Positions 46,516 to 57,729 of a stretch of DNA of 64,000 bases are shown here, in pieces. Made by a program: the position numbers and the translations under genes. Source of the DNA: Lolium rigidum (lineage: Eukaryota > Streptophyta > Magnoliopsida > Poales > Poaceae); assembly GCF_022539505.1 (NCBI RefSeq), contig NC_061514.1, forward strand, positions 329,079,090 through 329,143,089, given 5' to 3'. Within the stretch, counting starts at the first letter, position 1. Each line of letters begins with the position of its first letter. The notes beneath the pieces are model-generated. The model searched no databases and was not told the DNA's origin. It saw nothing but the letters and a program-made list of their open reading frames with translations.

Positions 46516-46899
46516 TGACATAGGCATCCCAAATGGGCCTGCCAAAGATAGTACCCGGGGTTTAATGAAGGCCCACTACCCGAAGAATAAGAAGGTTCGA
46601 GAGCCCAAGATATATTAAGGAAAGTAGAGTTGTAATAGGAAGTGTTGTTTGTAATCTGGCGGGATGAGTTAGAAACCGTCCCGGACTCTGTAACTTGTAC
46701 AAAACGAAACCCTCGGCTCCACCTCTTATATAAAGGGGGAGTCGAGGGACGGAGAGATCATCGAATCATTGTTCACAAACCCTAGTTTTCGTAATCGTCG
46801 AGTACTTTTCGGCTGAAACCTTCGAGATCTACTTGCCCTCTACTTCTAACTAAACCCTAGCCTATAACCCGTAGGCATTGACAAGTTAATCCCTTGTCA
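46516..46899 (+). repeat. Tat-type 5' LTR
   Basis: 384 bp starting TGACATAGGCATCCC and ending TTAATCCCTTGTCA. A TATATAAAGGGGGAGTC box near 46727 is a strong TATA candidate. Confidence 0.93.
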
Positions 46900-46901
46900 A
46901 T

Positions 46902-46919
46902 TGGCGCCGTCTGTGGGGA
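46902..46919 (+). promoter_or_regulatory. Primer-binding site
   Basis: TGGCGCCGTCTGTGGGGA, two bases after the LTR, a form usual in Tat-type elements. Confidence 0.75.
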
Positions 46920-46944
46920 TTAGAGGCGTAAGGATCTGATCTCG

Positions 46945-49271
46945 ATGGCACGTTCAAGATCTTCGACATCGTCAACCGGAAGCAACACTATGGATCGAGG
47001 TAAACAGATCGCTGCTGGTCTTGTTGATTTTGTTCCTCACCCACCCTCCCGTTTGGATGCATATGCGTATCTGGCGGAGCCCATGGAGATGACGTTCGGA
47101 AGGTTTCACTTTCGCGTCGAGAAGGAAGGATCGTATCGTGTCGAAATTCCGATTTCGTCGGGATCGTCGGCGGTCGATTCCGATTTTTCAAGCTATGCAT
47201 CGTCAACCGAGTCAGAAGAAGAAACTTCGGCAACACGTTACGTCAGCACCAGAGCAAGAGAGAAACTCGCCAAGATCTTCAGCGACACATCGTTTGAGTC
47301 ATCTGCGGACTCATATATAAGCGATGGCTCAAGCGATGTCGACAGTTACGACTTCATCGACAAATCTATCACAGTGGGCAAGGTCTTCATCAATCTCAGC
47401 AATGATGTCACCAAACCTAACATAGATCTGAGTACAAAATATCATCAGATTTATGCTATCGAAAATCAAGAGGAAACATCGGAGGCTTTCGACGATTTGG
47501 GTAATCCCTATGTTGATCCCTCAGATCTAAGGAGAGGTATGGGCACTAAATATGTCGGGCCCACACCACGTGTCAGAGTGCAACTTCCACAAGCGGCCTG
47601 GGATAGAGCTGCAAAAGCCTTAGATGGTTCGGAGCCAATGACGACAACGGCTACGGCTCAAGAACTGCAAGCTTATCAATATAGGCTCGCACGAGCTGCC
47701 AGAGAAATAGAAAAACAGACAGCTGAGTTGAACAGGAGAAAGGAGGCAGCTTCTGCATCCAGCAGGAGAAGGGCAGATCTAAGTCGACAATCTAGAGTTT
47801 CGGATGATAGCCATAGGGAGGCTCGGAACAGAGGAAGATCAAGGTTACAACACATACCCGAAGCAGAAAGAGAGCACTTAGTTCAAAACCTCGACATGTC
47901 CTTTATGTCGATAGATACAAGAGGAAACATTATCCCTAAGACACCAGAAGCTGGGTACATGGCGACACAAGCTTATATCCTCGCATCTAGGCCACCCCCA
48001 GGTGATCCAAGAGAAACATTATACAATATGGCGTTAGCGAGGGTTGGAGCTATGGGGACAGCGTTTGTATCAACGCCTCCCGAAGGAGCGGCAAGGCAAA
48101 ATAGTCCACGACCTGCGGCGGCAACGGCGGCGGTTCTCGAAGGACCAAGTGGAGCAAGAGACACAGGAGCACAAGCAAGGGTCGATAGAGCGAGGCAAAG
48201 CAGAAGGGATCATCGGCAATCCCCAGAGCTTAACGACGAGGATATGTGCGGCCTACCATGCTTCACGAGGAGAGTCCGAAAAACTCGAGTCCCCTCAGGA
48301 TTCAAGCTACCCGATCATTTCAAAAAATTCGACGGTCTGCAAGATCCAGAAGATTGGCTAGTTGATTACCTCGAGACGGTGAAGTTAGCTCGGAGGGACT
48401 AGGGCAACAGCCATGCAAAGTATTCAAGTGCACTTAAGTGGAGCCGCACGATCTTGGATCAAAAAGCTTCCTCCAGGATCTATCGACAGTTCGGGAAAGT
48501 TTCGAGGACGTATTCGTCAAGAACTTCAGATCTACGTGCAAAAAACCTGCGTCGTTAGAAGAGCTGAGAGCATGTCGACAAAAGCCAGACGTGTCAATGA
48601 GAAAATATATACAAAGATGGAACATCATCAAAAACTCGGCAGAAAATATATCTGACGAGAGAGCAATAGATGCGTTTGTCGCAGGAATTAGACGTGGAGA
48701 TTTCGTCGAGGACTTGGGAAGAACCAATCCAAAGACGAGTATCTGCGTTAATGGAGATAGCAAATAGATGGGCGGATGGAGAGGATGCTGTCCACAACAA
48801 ACGGCACAGGTCGCCAGAGGAGGACCGTGGTCGAAATTATCAATCGAGGCGTCGATTTCCTCGGCAGTACCCAAACTATGACGCCCCAGGGCAAATCTCG
48901 GCAGGATTTCGGGCAAACGCAGGAGGAAACAATAGAGATGATTATCAGAGAAGCAGTGAGCAGCGAAGCGATAATAGGGACGACTCCCGCAACAGACAAA
49001 ATAGCGGGCCAAGGTTTCCAAGACCTTTCGTGTCCCCCGAAGAAATGCTGAACGGACCATGCCAGATGCATTTTTTCCTCGACAACAATGGGAAAAGACA
49101 GTCAGGGCACTGCGGAAAGACGCGTCGAAATTTTCGGGCAATGTTCGAGATATGCGAGAGAACGCTCACGCTCGAGCAGCACAGAGAAATCCTCGGGAGC
49201 CCAGGAGCGAAGTTCACCTACCACCACCTCCCGCGATTACAGACGACAATCGACATCAGCTCAGAATAGCG
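46945..49271 (+). pseudogene. Tat-type gag, frameshifted
   Basis: Starts MARSRSSTSSTGSNTMDRGK. The long N-terminal part (to about 47800) is Ser/Asp/Glu-rich with an Arg-rich helix (QYRLARAAREIEKQTAEL). The capsid domain follows: PSGFKLPDHFKKFDGLQDPE with DWLVDYLETVKL (48290-48390). A stop at 48402 and a shift precede AMQSIQVHLSGAARSWIKKL (48410-48475); another shift moves to SFEDVFVKNFRSTCKKPASL, SMRKYIQRWNIIKNSAENIS and DAFVAGIRRGDFVEDLG (48495-48715). Then a charged linker and MLNGPCQMHFFLDNNGKRQS (49045-49105), a CX-type motif before the protease. At least three frame changes, so no intact gag. Confidence 0.85.
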
Positions 49272-49398
49272 GCAGCACCTCCACCACCACCTTATGTCGA
49301 TCCTAACTCAAACGGAGCGGTGTCGATGATTCAGAAGGGAAGGCCGTCCAACAGAACTCAAAAAGTAATCTCGAGACAGGTGTTCATGGCGAGAGAAA

Positions 49399-49870
49399 AT
49401 GCCTCCACCAACAGTTGAGTACCTCAATTGGTCGGGGCAAGACATCGGCTTCACCATAGCGGATCATCCGCGACAAGTTCCTCGACCAGGGCGGTCGACA
49501 CTTATTCCGCCGGCGGTTATTGCGGGATTTGATGTTTCTCGAGTATTCATAGATGGTGGCAGCAGCTTAAACCTTATGTATGCGAGATACATTGAGGAAG
49601 ATGAACATATCCTTAGCAAACTTGAAGCCAACGGACACAAGGTTCCACGGCATCACACCGGAGAAACCAAGTTACCCATTGGGGAAGATCAACCTCGACG
49701 TTCGGTTTGGAACCCGAGAAAATTATAGAATCGAGAAACTGGAGTTTGAAGTCGTGGATTTTCCATCGCGAGTACCACGCTTTGTTGGGACGACCAGCAT
49801 ATGCTAGATTTATGGCAGTACCACACTATACATACCTGTTGTGGAGATTGCCCGGACCAAAGGGACCAAT
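49399..49870 (+). pseudogene. Tat-type aspartic protease
   Basis: MPPPTVEYLNWSGQDIGFTI leads to the active-site strand SRVFIDGGSSLNLMYARY (49530-49580), where D-G-G-S replaces the usual D-T/S-G. A shift near 49600 and another near 49700 place the downstream parts (FHGITPEKPSYPLGKINLDV, KLEFEVVDFPSRV, ALLGRPAYARFMAVPHYTYL) in different frames. The LGRPAYARFMAVPHYTY block is the flap-distal signature of this protease group. Cleaves gag-pol in intact members. Confidence 0.8.
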
Positions 49871-50199
49871 CACGATCAAAGGGAGCTTCGCCTTAGGCGA
49901 TAAGTGCGACAAGGATTTTCATCGGTTATCGAAACTTTCGGGATGCAAGCCGAGTATTTGGCGTCGAAAAGTATGACCGATTACGACGTACGCCGGACGT
50001 TGGAAGGCCAAATAAAGAATCAACTTTCAATACGAGAGAAAAATTCTAAGGAGGTGCGATTCACCCGACAGGACCGAAAAAGACGACATCTATTGCAAAC
50101 AACATGGATATCGCATAGGAAAGCGCGCTCGTCGAGTTCCTCCGTGAGAACTGGAAAATCTTCGCATGGTGTCCAGCTGACATGCCGGAGTACCCAGGG

Positions 50200-50995
50200 A
50201 ACTTGCCGAGCACCACCTAAATTTGGATCCATCAGCGAGACCAATCAAACAACCTTTGCGGCGTTTTTCGGAACCAAACCGCAAAGCTATGCTGTCAGAA
50301 ATCAATCGACTACAAGAAGCTGGTTTTATCAAAGAGATATTCACAGAAGCCACATGGGTAGCAAATCCTGTGATGGTGCCAAAGAAAAACACTAAGGTCC
50401 TTCGCATGTGCGTCGACTTTACGTGTCTCAATAAACATTGTCCAAAGGATCACTTTCCCCTCCCAAGGATCGATCAAATTATCGACTCCACGGCTGGATG
50501 CGAACGTCTTTCCTTCCTGGACGCGTATTCTGGTTATAACCAGATCAGGTTGAAAGAAGAAGATGAAGTAAAGACCGCGTTCATTACACCTTATGGCGTG
50601 TTTTGTTACAGAACAATGCCCTTTGGTCTAAAAAACGCGGGAGCAACATATCAGAGGATGATGCAGAAGTGTTTGGCGACACAGATTGGGAAAAATGTGC
50701 AAGTATACATCGACGACATCGTCATAACATCGAAAGAGGGGACAACACTGATCGAGGACCTCAAGGAAACGTTCGACAACCTCAACAAATTCTGCCTGAA
50801 GTTGAACCCGACGAAGTGTTCCTTTGGCGTCCCGGCAGAGGAGAACTCTTGGGGTTTCTAGTCTCGGCAAGAGGGATTGAAGCAAATCCCGATAAAATAC
50901 AAGCTATTGTAACAATGAGAAAGCCAACAAAGTTGAAAGAGATACAACGACTAAGCTGGGCGAGTCGCGGCTTTGAGCAGATTCGTCGCCGAGGC
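50200..50995 (+). pseudogene. Tat-type reverse transcriptase
   Basis: A 212-codon open frame (50223-50861) gives most of the palm and fingers: KQPLRRFSEPNRKAMLSEI, PVMVPKKNTKVLRMCVDFTC (the V.D of motif A-like RMCVDF), YSGYNQIRLKEEDEVKTAFI, GVFCYRTMPFGLKNAGATYQ and the catalytic YIDDIVITS (50708-50735). The frame shifts at about 50845, after which LGFLVSARGIEANPDKIQAI continues in another frame. The YIDD box is intact, so the loss of function comes from shifts. Confidence 0.88.
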
Positions 50996-51024
50996 TAGGA
51001 GAAAAAGCGTTACCATTCTACGCT

Positions 51025-51610
51025 TTGATAAAACAAGGAGACAAATTCCAGTGGAACGAAGAAGCCGACAGAGCCTTCGAAGATTTGAAGCGCAAAATCT
51101 CGACACCACCAATCTTGGTGGCACCGAAGGAAAAGGAACCTCTCCTGTTATATATCGCAGCCACGCCCCAAGTTGTGAGCACGGCGCTAGTTGTCGAAAG
51201 AGAAGAAGAAGGAAAATCCACGGAGTACAGAGGCCAGTTTACTTCGTCAGCGAAGTTTTATCGCTGTCAAAACAAAGGTACCCTCAGTACCAGAAGCTAG
51301 CATACGGAGTGTTCACAACAGCACGAAAATTGCGCCACTATTTTTCGGCACACCCGATCATAGTGGTCAATGAGGCTCCTCTGTCAAATATACTGAACAA
51401 TCCAGAAGCTACGGGTCGTGTCTCCCTTTGGGGAATAGAACTTTCCCTCGGGACATCACGTATGAAAAAAGAAAAGCAATCAAGTCGCAAGTTCTGCCAG
51501 ACTTCATCGCAGAATGGATGGAGTTGCAAAACACAGGACCCCCAGACCTATCGAGAACCTGGACCATGAATTTCGACGGGTCCAAAAGAGTAGAAGGAGC
51601 TGGCGTATAA
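51025..51610 (+). pseudogene. Tat-type RNase H, second RNase H cut off, no integrase
   Basis: The RT/RNase H connection begins KQGDKFQWNEEADRAFEDLK and goes on through ISTPPILVAPKEKEPLLLYI, PVYFVSEVLSLSKQRYPQYQ and HYFSAHPIIVVNEAPLSNIL in alternating frames. The last part, WTMNFDGSKRVEGAGV (51555-51607), is the start of a second, archaeal-like RNase H typical of the Tat lineage, then TAA. No integrase (HHCC, DDE or chromodomain) is found before the antisense gene, so the 3' half of pol is deleted. Confidence 0.82.
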
Positions 51611-51818
51611 TTGTCAAAAATTAACTGAAAAAAAAGAGATATTTCGACATCAATCACTGAGTAAAGATAGATTTCCATTCATTCCCATAATATATACATG
51701 TCTATTACAAAAGAAGGACCTTCTAGAGACCTACTGAAGCAGTTATCGCCAAGAACACTACGGCGACAAAGCCAAAAGAACGAGGTACGCTAAAAAGAAA
51801 AAGCAAAGAGGCATTCAA

Positions 51819-54564
51819 CTAGACCTCCGGCCTTGATGAGCTAGGAGTCGAAGACGGCGTGATCCCGAGATAGGCCAGGATTTTCTTCGTGTTGGGCTTA
51901 GCTGCCTTGATCAGCGACCTCCACCTTGATTGTTCTATCTGCTCAGTATCGCCAACTTTCGCCCAGTCGATAGTTTGCTGGCTATTGGCTACCAAGGCAA
52001 CAGTGCTCTCAACAGCGACCTTCATATTCTCATGACGCACCTTCAGCCCAAGATCTTCTGGTGGATCAAAGCACTTGGCCAAGTTCAGGAAAGTTGCGGG
52101 TTCCTCCTTCTTCGGAAAGAAATAAGGAAAGAGCCGCGACAGCCCTGCTTTGACATGATCAATGCCTTCGCGTGCCTCTGACCCATGAAACTCGAGAACT
52201 GAAAGGGCGTCAAGAAGAACATCATTGTCGGGATCCTCGAGTTCAAACTCTTGAGCTGTTCTATCTGTCAAGGAAGAAACGTATTAAGCAACAAGCGAAT
52301 ACGAAAAGAAAATATAAAGGATGTGAAGTGGTTCGGATACTTGCGAGGAAGCGGCGACTTTGTGTCCTTATACGCTTAAGGATCGCTTCCTCGCGAGCAG
52401 ATTGTGCAGCTATGTGCTCGCTCGGCGAATTCTCGGCAGCGTGAAGTCTCTTCCTAAGATCTTCGACACCGGCGGCTTCGGTCTTGGCCTTGTCAGCCTC
52501 TGCTCTAGCCTCAACAGCGTCTAATTCGGCCTTCTTACGAGCCTCTTCACTTTGCTCTAATTTTTGAGCTAGTGCATTGGAACGCTCGTTGATAGCCGCC
52601 ATTTTCTCTGCCAAGAAAGATAGAACTCTGTTAAAATATCGACAACAAAGGAGTAACAGAGTAATGGTACAAAAGAAAGCGGCAAGGCATCACCTTCATC
52701 TTGGTGAGCATATTCACGATACCCAATGAATTGAGCACCGATGCGAATAAGCTCTTTGATCATGGGCTGTTAAGGAAAGAAAAAGACAAAGCAAGAAAAT
52801 TTCGGTATAAGGAAAATATAATGGCATTTAAAAGCAAACAAAGGAAATATAGACGAGTGACAAGAGTATGGAGAACTTACATCATCCAAGAGAGGGTTTG
52901 AAGAGCTACTCAATTGGAGACTCGGCTCCGGAATTACTTCAGTCCTTGCCCTTTTCGGTGAAGGGACAAGGGGGCTCGAAGGAGGAGTAGATGTGCCGAC
53001 ATTCTTTTGAGGAGGCGACGATTCTTCTCCTTCAACTGGCTTTTCCGAAATAACTAAAGTATGTGACGTACTCGTTCGAGCAGCCACATCCAAAGTTGGT
53101 GTTTCTTCATCATCATCACTGTGAAAAAAAGAGGGTGGCAGCATAAAAAGCAAGGCACATAAAATTCTTCGAATAGAAAAATAAAAAGAAACAAGGAACT
53201 TACGAGCTGATGAGACTCTCGATATATGGATCATAAGCTGCCTTTCGCGGTGAAGGGGCAGTTTCTTCGGGTTTGGAGGTCCCGGAATCTTCGACATTGC
53301 TCCTTTTCCTTTTGTTCTTTGGAGAAACAGCAGGAGGAGGAGATTGTGCCGACGTAGTACCTTCAGAGGCAGCATCTTTTTCAATAGATCCCGCAGATTT
53401 TCGGGAATCTGCGGGTTCATTCACAAAAGAGGGGGCTTCCTGGTTGTCATCGGCGACAACGGCCCTTTCCTCGACATCTCCACCCTCAGGAAGAGGAGGA
53501 AGAGAATCCATAGTAGGATGGTTCTGCAGGAAAATAACGACAAAAGAAAAATTAGAGAGATATCAATACAATGAGATGCAGGAAAAATTCGGAACAAGAT
53601 AAAAACTCGAGAAGACAAAATACCTTGGGGAGAGGATTGGTGGAGCTGTATGGTTCCACGCGGCAAGAAGAAGGAATAGGATCCCTCTTGCTCAGCGAGG
53701 AAATTCTTCGAATAAGCCTTTCCAAGTCCTTCACGAGCAAGATCTTTCGACAACCTATTGGCGTCATTTTCACCGACATACGTCCAAAGGGGATTTTGCG
53801 AGCACTGAAGAGGCTGCACTCTAATCCGAAGAAAGTAGGCGGTGATTTGAACACCGAAAGCTCTTTGCCTCGAGTATTTTGAAGCTCATGAATACGAGTC
53901 ATAAGCGCTTCGTCGCCGTTTTCTCTTCTTCGGAAGCTTCGGCATCCCGAGAACGGCGGCGTTGAATTTTAACACTTCCGTCAAAAGGGACTATGTTGTG
54001 CTCGACAGAGTTGGCACTTTCTTCGCGTATGTAGAGCCACCTTTTGCGCCATCCTTGGACAGAATCGGGAAATTTGACGTCGAAGTAATCAACGTCAGTT
54101 CGGACACAAATAACAACTCCACCTATGTTATAAGTGGCGTTGTGGGAGCCATTGCGGCGGAGGCAGAAAATGCGTTTCCAAAGAACCCAATTTGGAGTGA
54201 TTCCAAGGAAGCATTCGCACAATGTGATGAAAATAGAAATATGAAGGATGGAATTGGGGGTCAGCTGGTGTAGCTGAATCCCATAGACAAAGAGAAGACC
54301 GCGAAGAAAATCGTGAATTGGGGTAGAAAGGCCGCGGATGAGATGATCAACGAAACTAACCCGGTACTCCATTGGAGGGTTAGGGTAGCTTTCTTCGCTG
54401 GGAAAGCGGATGGCGTCTTCTTTCTTCATCAAGCCAAGCCTCTTCAGCATGTTAACATCCTGGTTGGAGATTTTAGATCTCTCCCACTCAAGATCTTCAG
54501 CAGCCATCGTGGATTCTGGAGTACTATGGCGAGTGAGTCGCGTGCGCGGTGGCATCAACGGCAC
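51819..54564 (-). CDS. Antisense spliced gene of the Tat element (Transposase_28/'putative gypsy' type)
   Basis: Seven exons inferred on the minus strand by GT/AG sites: 54564-53624 (GTATTT), 53523-53204 (GTAAGT), 53118-52881 (GTAAGT), 52766-52694 (GTGATG), 52607-52341 (GTATCC), 52264-51819 (to the stop), with acceptors CCTGCAG, TTTCACAG, TTAACAG, TTGGCAG and TTGACAG; I can see six clear exons and a possible further split in exon 1. Exon 1 has the Transposase_28-like domain: IRFPSEESYPNPPMEYRVSF, RGLSTPIHDFLRGLLFVYGI, LTPNSILHISIFITLCECFL, KDLERLIRRISSLSKRDPIP. Middle exons are Ser/Pro/Glu-rich with a KNKRKRS and PSPKRART nuclear-type signals. The exon at 52607-52341 is a coiled coil (RSNALAQKLEQSEEARKKAE). 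The last exon is NKRLFPYFFPKKEE-like globular (SRLFPYFFPKKEEPATFLNL). Exon 1 contains frame changes near 53900 and 53800. Function unknown; the domain is known from plant gypsy elements. Confidence 0.7.
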
Positions 54565-55090
54565 TGGAAAAGCAAGGCTTGTGCGTGCGGAGGATCAAAC
54601 AGAGTTGGGCGCAAAGGAAGTTTTTGCAGAGGGGAACAATGTGCGGCGCAAGCGAGGGAGTAGACGGAGGTTGAAGAAAGGTTTATATAGGATTCGGGCG
54701 AACCAGTGAACCGTTGGATGAAGAAATCATGTGGTGGAAAAAGATCCAGTAGATACGAGGGTAAAAAGGTATTTTTACTAAGTGGAACAGACACGAGCGT
54801 TACCGTACGTGCGCCGGGAAAAGCGGAGGACGTGTGTCCCCCACTTGCACGACGTGTCAACGTGGTGGGAACAATGGACCCACAAGGCGAGAAAAATCCC
54901 GATTATTAATAGAGCTGAAGTGAATTTGACAACGGAAAGTATGTCGGCAAGAAAAATAAAAGGAGAATGGCGACGAGGAGAAGTTATTTGAATACTTCGG
55001 GAGCCTTTGGTCGAAACAAGTTTTTGCCCAAATGCTCGGGGGCTACTTCGATAAAAGTAAAATTTCGACTATGGCAATATAGAAATTGCG
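54565..55090 (+). other. Upstream region of the antisense gene
   Basis: No plus-strand domain. It is presumably the promoter side for the minus-strand gene: TATATAAACC reads on the minus strand near 54688-54695 (GGTTTATATAGG on the plus strand), about 125 bp before its ATG, a good TATA candidate. Confidence 0.5.
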
Positions 55091-55315
55091 GGAGCCTACA
55101 ACCAAGCACAAGTTCTTGGCTGTAGCCTCGGGGGCTACTCCCATCGGGAGCGCTGTTCGCGCACCCGAAAGATAAAAAAAAAAAGAGAATATCGGGAAAT
55201 AATGGCAATATAGCGACAAGGTGGACTAAAATGTTGAGCCTACAACCAAGCACAAGTTCTTGGCTGTAGCCTCGGGGGCTACTCCCATCGGGAACGCTGT
55301 TCGCGTGCCCGATGA
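55091..55315 (+). repeat. Tandem repeats before the 3' LTR
   Basis: Two copies (about 55093-55165 and 55238-55312) of a unit containing GCCTACAACCAAGCACAAGT and CTCGGGGGCTACTCCCATCG, differing by few bases, with a third partial TACTCCCATCGGGAG near 55388. CTCGGGGGCTA is also the polypurine-like sequence at the 3' LTR edge. Confidence 0.85.
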
Positions 55316-55934
55316 AATTTAAAAAGGAAAAGAAAGAAAGATAGAAAAGCAAGAGAGTATATTTCGAGTTATAATTAACTCTACATATACTCCCATCGGG
55401 AGATTAATATAAGTCATATTTGACTCGATAAAATGTGCCATTCCAACAGCCGGAAAAGCACTCGACAATATATTCTCAGAACGCCAAAGTTGCGATCAAT
55501 TTCTGAATGCCGCAAATTTGCGAAGGTAAGACCCAGATCCGTTCTGCTGGGCGTGGCATCGCCGAAGACTGCGCTCTGCTACTTTTATCCGTATCAACGG
55601 ATACGAAGAAAAATCCTAACGGACGCGTTAGGTACTCGATAAATTTAGCCGGGACTCGACGGAATGGTAAGACCTTAAGCGGCACCTGTCGGAGTTTACA
55701 CCGATATCCCGAGATCATGTCCGGGGACGTGATCTTGAAGTAGGTTTTTGCGGATTGCCACTAGAGCGGTTAACTAGTACCTGATCCGTCGGATGAACTA
55801 GCCCCAACTACCAATATCCCTGTACAATATAGAAATTTATATAAAGAAATATAGAAAAGTTTAAATTGACGAATAAAAATAAACGAGTGGAGATTTTCCA
55901 CGACTCTACGATTCAAGCAAAATCTCGGGGGCTA
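55316..55934 (+). other. 3' untranslated region of the Tat element
   Basis: Non-coding, ending AAATCTCGGGGGCTA directly at the 3' LTR, the likely polypurine tract for plus-strand priming. Confidence 0.65.
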
Positions 55935-56319
55935 TCGACATAGGCATCCCAAATGGGCCTGCCAAAGATAGTACCCGGGGTTTAATGAAGGCCCACTACC
56001 CGAAGAATAAGAAGGTTCGAGAGCCCAAGATATATTAAGGAAAGTAGAGTTGTAATAGGAAGTGTTGTTTGTAATACGGCGGGATGAGTTAGAAACCGTC
56101 CCGGACTCTGTAACTTGTACAAAAGGAAACCCTCGGCTCCACCTCTTATATAAAGGGGGAGTCGAGGGACGGAGAGATCATCGAATCATTGTTCACAAAC
56201 CCTAGTTTTCGTAATCGTCGAGTACTTTTCGGCTGAAACCTTCGAGATCTACTTGCCCTCTACTTCTAACTAAACCCTAGCCTATAACCCGTAGGCATTG
56301 ACAAGTTAATCCCTTGTCA
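55935..56319 (+). repeat. Tat-type 3' LTR
   Basis: 385 bp, nearly identical to the 5' LTR (TCTGG versus TACGG, and ACGAAA versus AGGAAA). Starts TCGACATAGG rather than TGACATAGG. The CCGGC duplication follows. Confidence 0.93.
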
Positions 56320-57682
56320 CCGGCCGACGCGGAGACTTATAGAAGCCGAGCGAGAGCTAAACAACGCCAGCTGGAGGTGCAGAATAACCAGATGGCCGAG
56401 TTCCAACGCCGACTTGACCAGCAGCAGCGGGAGCTTCAGCAGCAGCGGCGGGAGATAAATGAACTAAAAGGACAACGCCCGCCGGATAATACCGGCCGAC
56501 ATATCTCGGCGACGAGACAACGAGCGTGGCCGACTCGGAGGCCCCTTCTACACGGATGATGATAGATGCCGGTCCTGGCGACCCCTTGGATGGAATCAAG
56601 GAGCAAACACCTTGTGATCTCCATGAGGTGTTCGGGAAGGTTTCGTTAAGGTGGCGGTCGGCTATGTCTTACCGGCATTTGGACCGGAAGGTGAGCCGGC
56701 AACATGGCATGGCAATCCGATTCCAGCTGGCTATGCTCGTGTCGGGGTGGATTCAGTTGTCCCGTCGTGGGGGACATTGGAGCTCGATATCCCTGGAGGT
56801 GATGGGGGGCTTACACTCAGAGAGGTGCTGGGAGAAGTCATTCTCTGGGAAAAGAAGAACATCAAGCTGCCAGGCTGGGTAGCCCCTAGTACCAGTCGTC
56901 CGAGCAGGTCACCATCACCTCCTCCAGATGATCGCAGGCCACCATCACCTCCTCCTACTGATCACATGTCGCCACCATCACCCCATGGGTACGACGTCGG
57001 CCACGACATCGGTAGTCCATCTCCATCTCCAGCGCCGCCGCCTCCTGCCAAAAAGACTCGGAATGCACCCAGCCGGAAGCGTTTCAAGAGTCCTGTCCGC
57101 AAGATGTCGCCCCTCCCAAAAGTACCAAAGGTTCCTCCCCCCCGTCCTTACGATCGTACCCCGGAGGAAAATGATGCCATTGTTAAGAAAATCAATTATG
57201 ATTTTTTTCATAAGCCAAAACCTCCTGCGCCGAGCCATACACGAGAGAAGCAAATAGCATATGCTACTAGTTTTCTGAACACACCATCGCAGTATGACTT
57301 ACACGAGAAGAAGGATGACTATACACGCACTCTTGCGAAGGTAATTGACCAAAAGAAGGCTGAAAAGGCTAAGGAGAAGGACATTGCTGGCACGAGCAAA
57401 TCATCAGCTAGAAGTGCAGCTGAGAATAAGTCAACTTCAACAAGTGCACCCCTCAAGGCCAAGCCAACGACAAAAGGCAAAAAGAGAAAGGAAGTTCCCC
57501 TCCTCGGTGCTCAGCCCAAACAATCGATCCCAGCACTCAAAGTGCTTAATGTTCCCAAGTTGTACCAGGAACAGGGTGGTTTCGATATGGAAGAAGCTGC
57601 AAAGCTAGCGGCTGCCTGTGACGTTACCGTGGAGGAATTGCTGTCTGCAGCAGATGCTTGCACTACCCACTCGCTGATATAG
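56320..57682 (+). pseudogene. CACTA ORF2-type protein, middle part
   Basis: Continues the frame broken at 46511: PADAETYRSRARAKQRQLEV, then a Gln/Arg coiled coil (RRLDQQQRELQQQRREINEL). A shift near 56515 leads to a second frame (EAPSTRMMIDAGPGDPLDGI, QTPCDLHEVFGKV), and another near 56645 to VAVGYVLPAFGPEGEPATWH, PIPAGYARVGVDSVVP and LTLREVLGEVILWEKKNI, a small conserved domain of CACTA second ORFs (DUF8039-like). Then a Pro/Ser-rich disordered linker with basic RKRFKSPVRK, a PKPPAPSHTREKQIAYATSF block and a KKAEKAKEKD basic helix. Ends at 57682 (SADACTTHSLI). The linker and frames are better preserved than the N-terminal half. Confidence 0.8.
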
Positions 57683-57729
57683 CTCCTAAATTTGTCTACG
57701 GGGCCGACTTGGTCGGCACAGAGAGCAGC

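Larger units (their letters stand above)
46516..56319 (+). mobile_element. Recent Tat-type gypsy element lacking integrase, with antisense gene
   Basis: LTRs 46516-46899 and 55935-56319 differ by about three substitutions and one base at the start, flanked by CCGGC on both sides, so the insertion is very recent. The plus strand carries gag, protease, reverse transcriptase, RNase H and only the beginning of a second RNase H; integrase is missing. The minus strand carries a seven-exon gene (51819-54564). Tat-lineage gypsy elements (RIRE2/Retand/Grande-like) are known for dual RNase H and extra antisense ORFs. The 3' region has tandem repeats and a purine-rich CTCGGGGGCTA before the 3' LTR. Coding frames contain several shifts although the LTRs are nearly identical. 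Confidence 0.9.
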
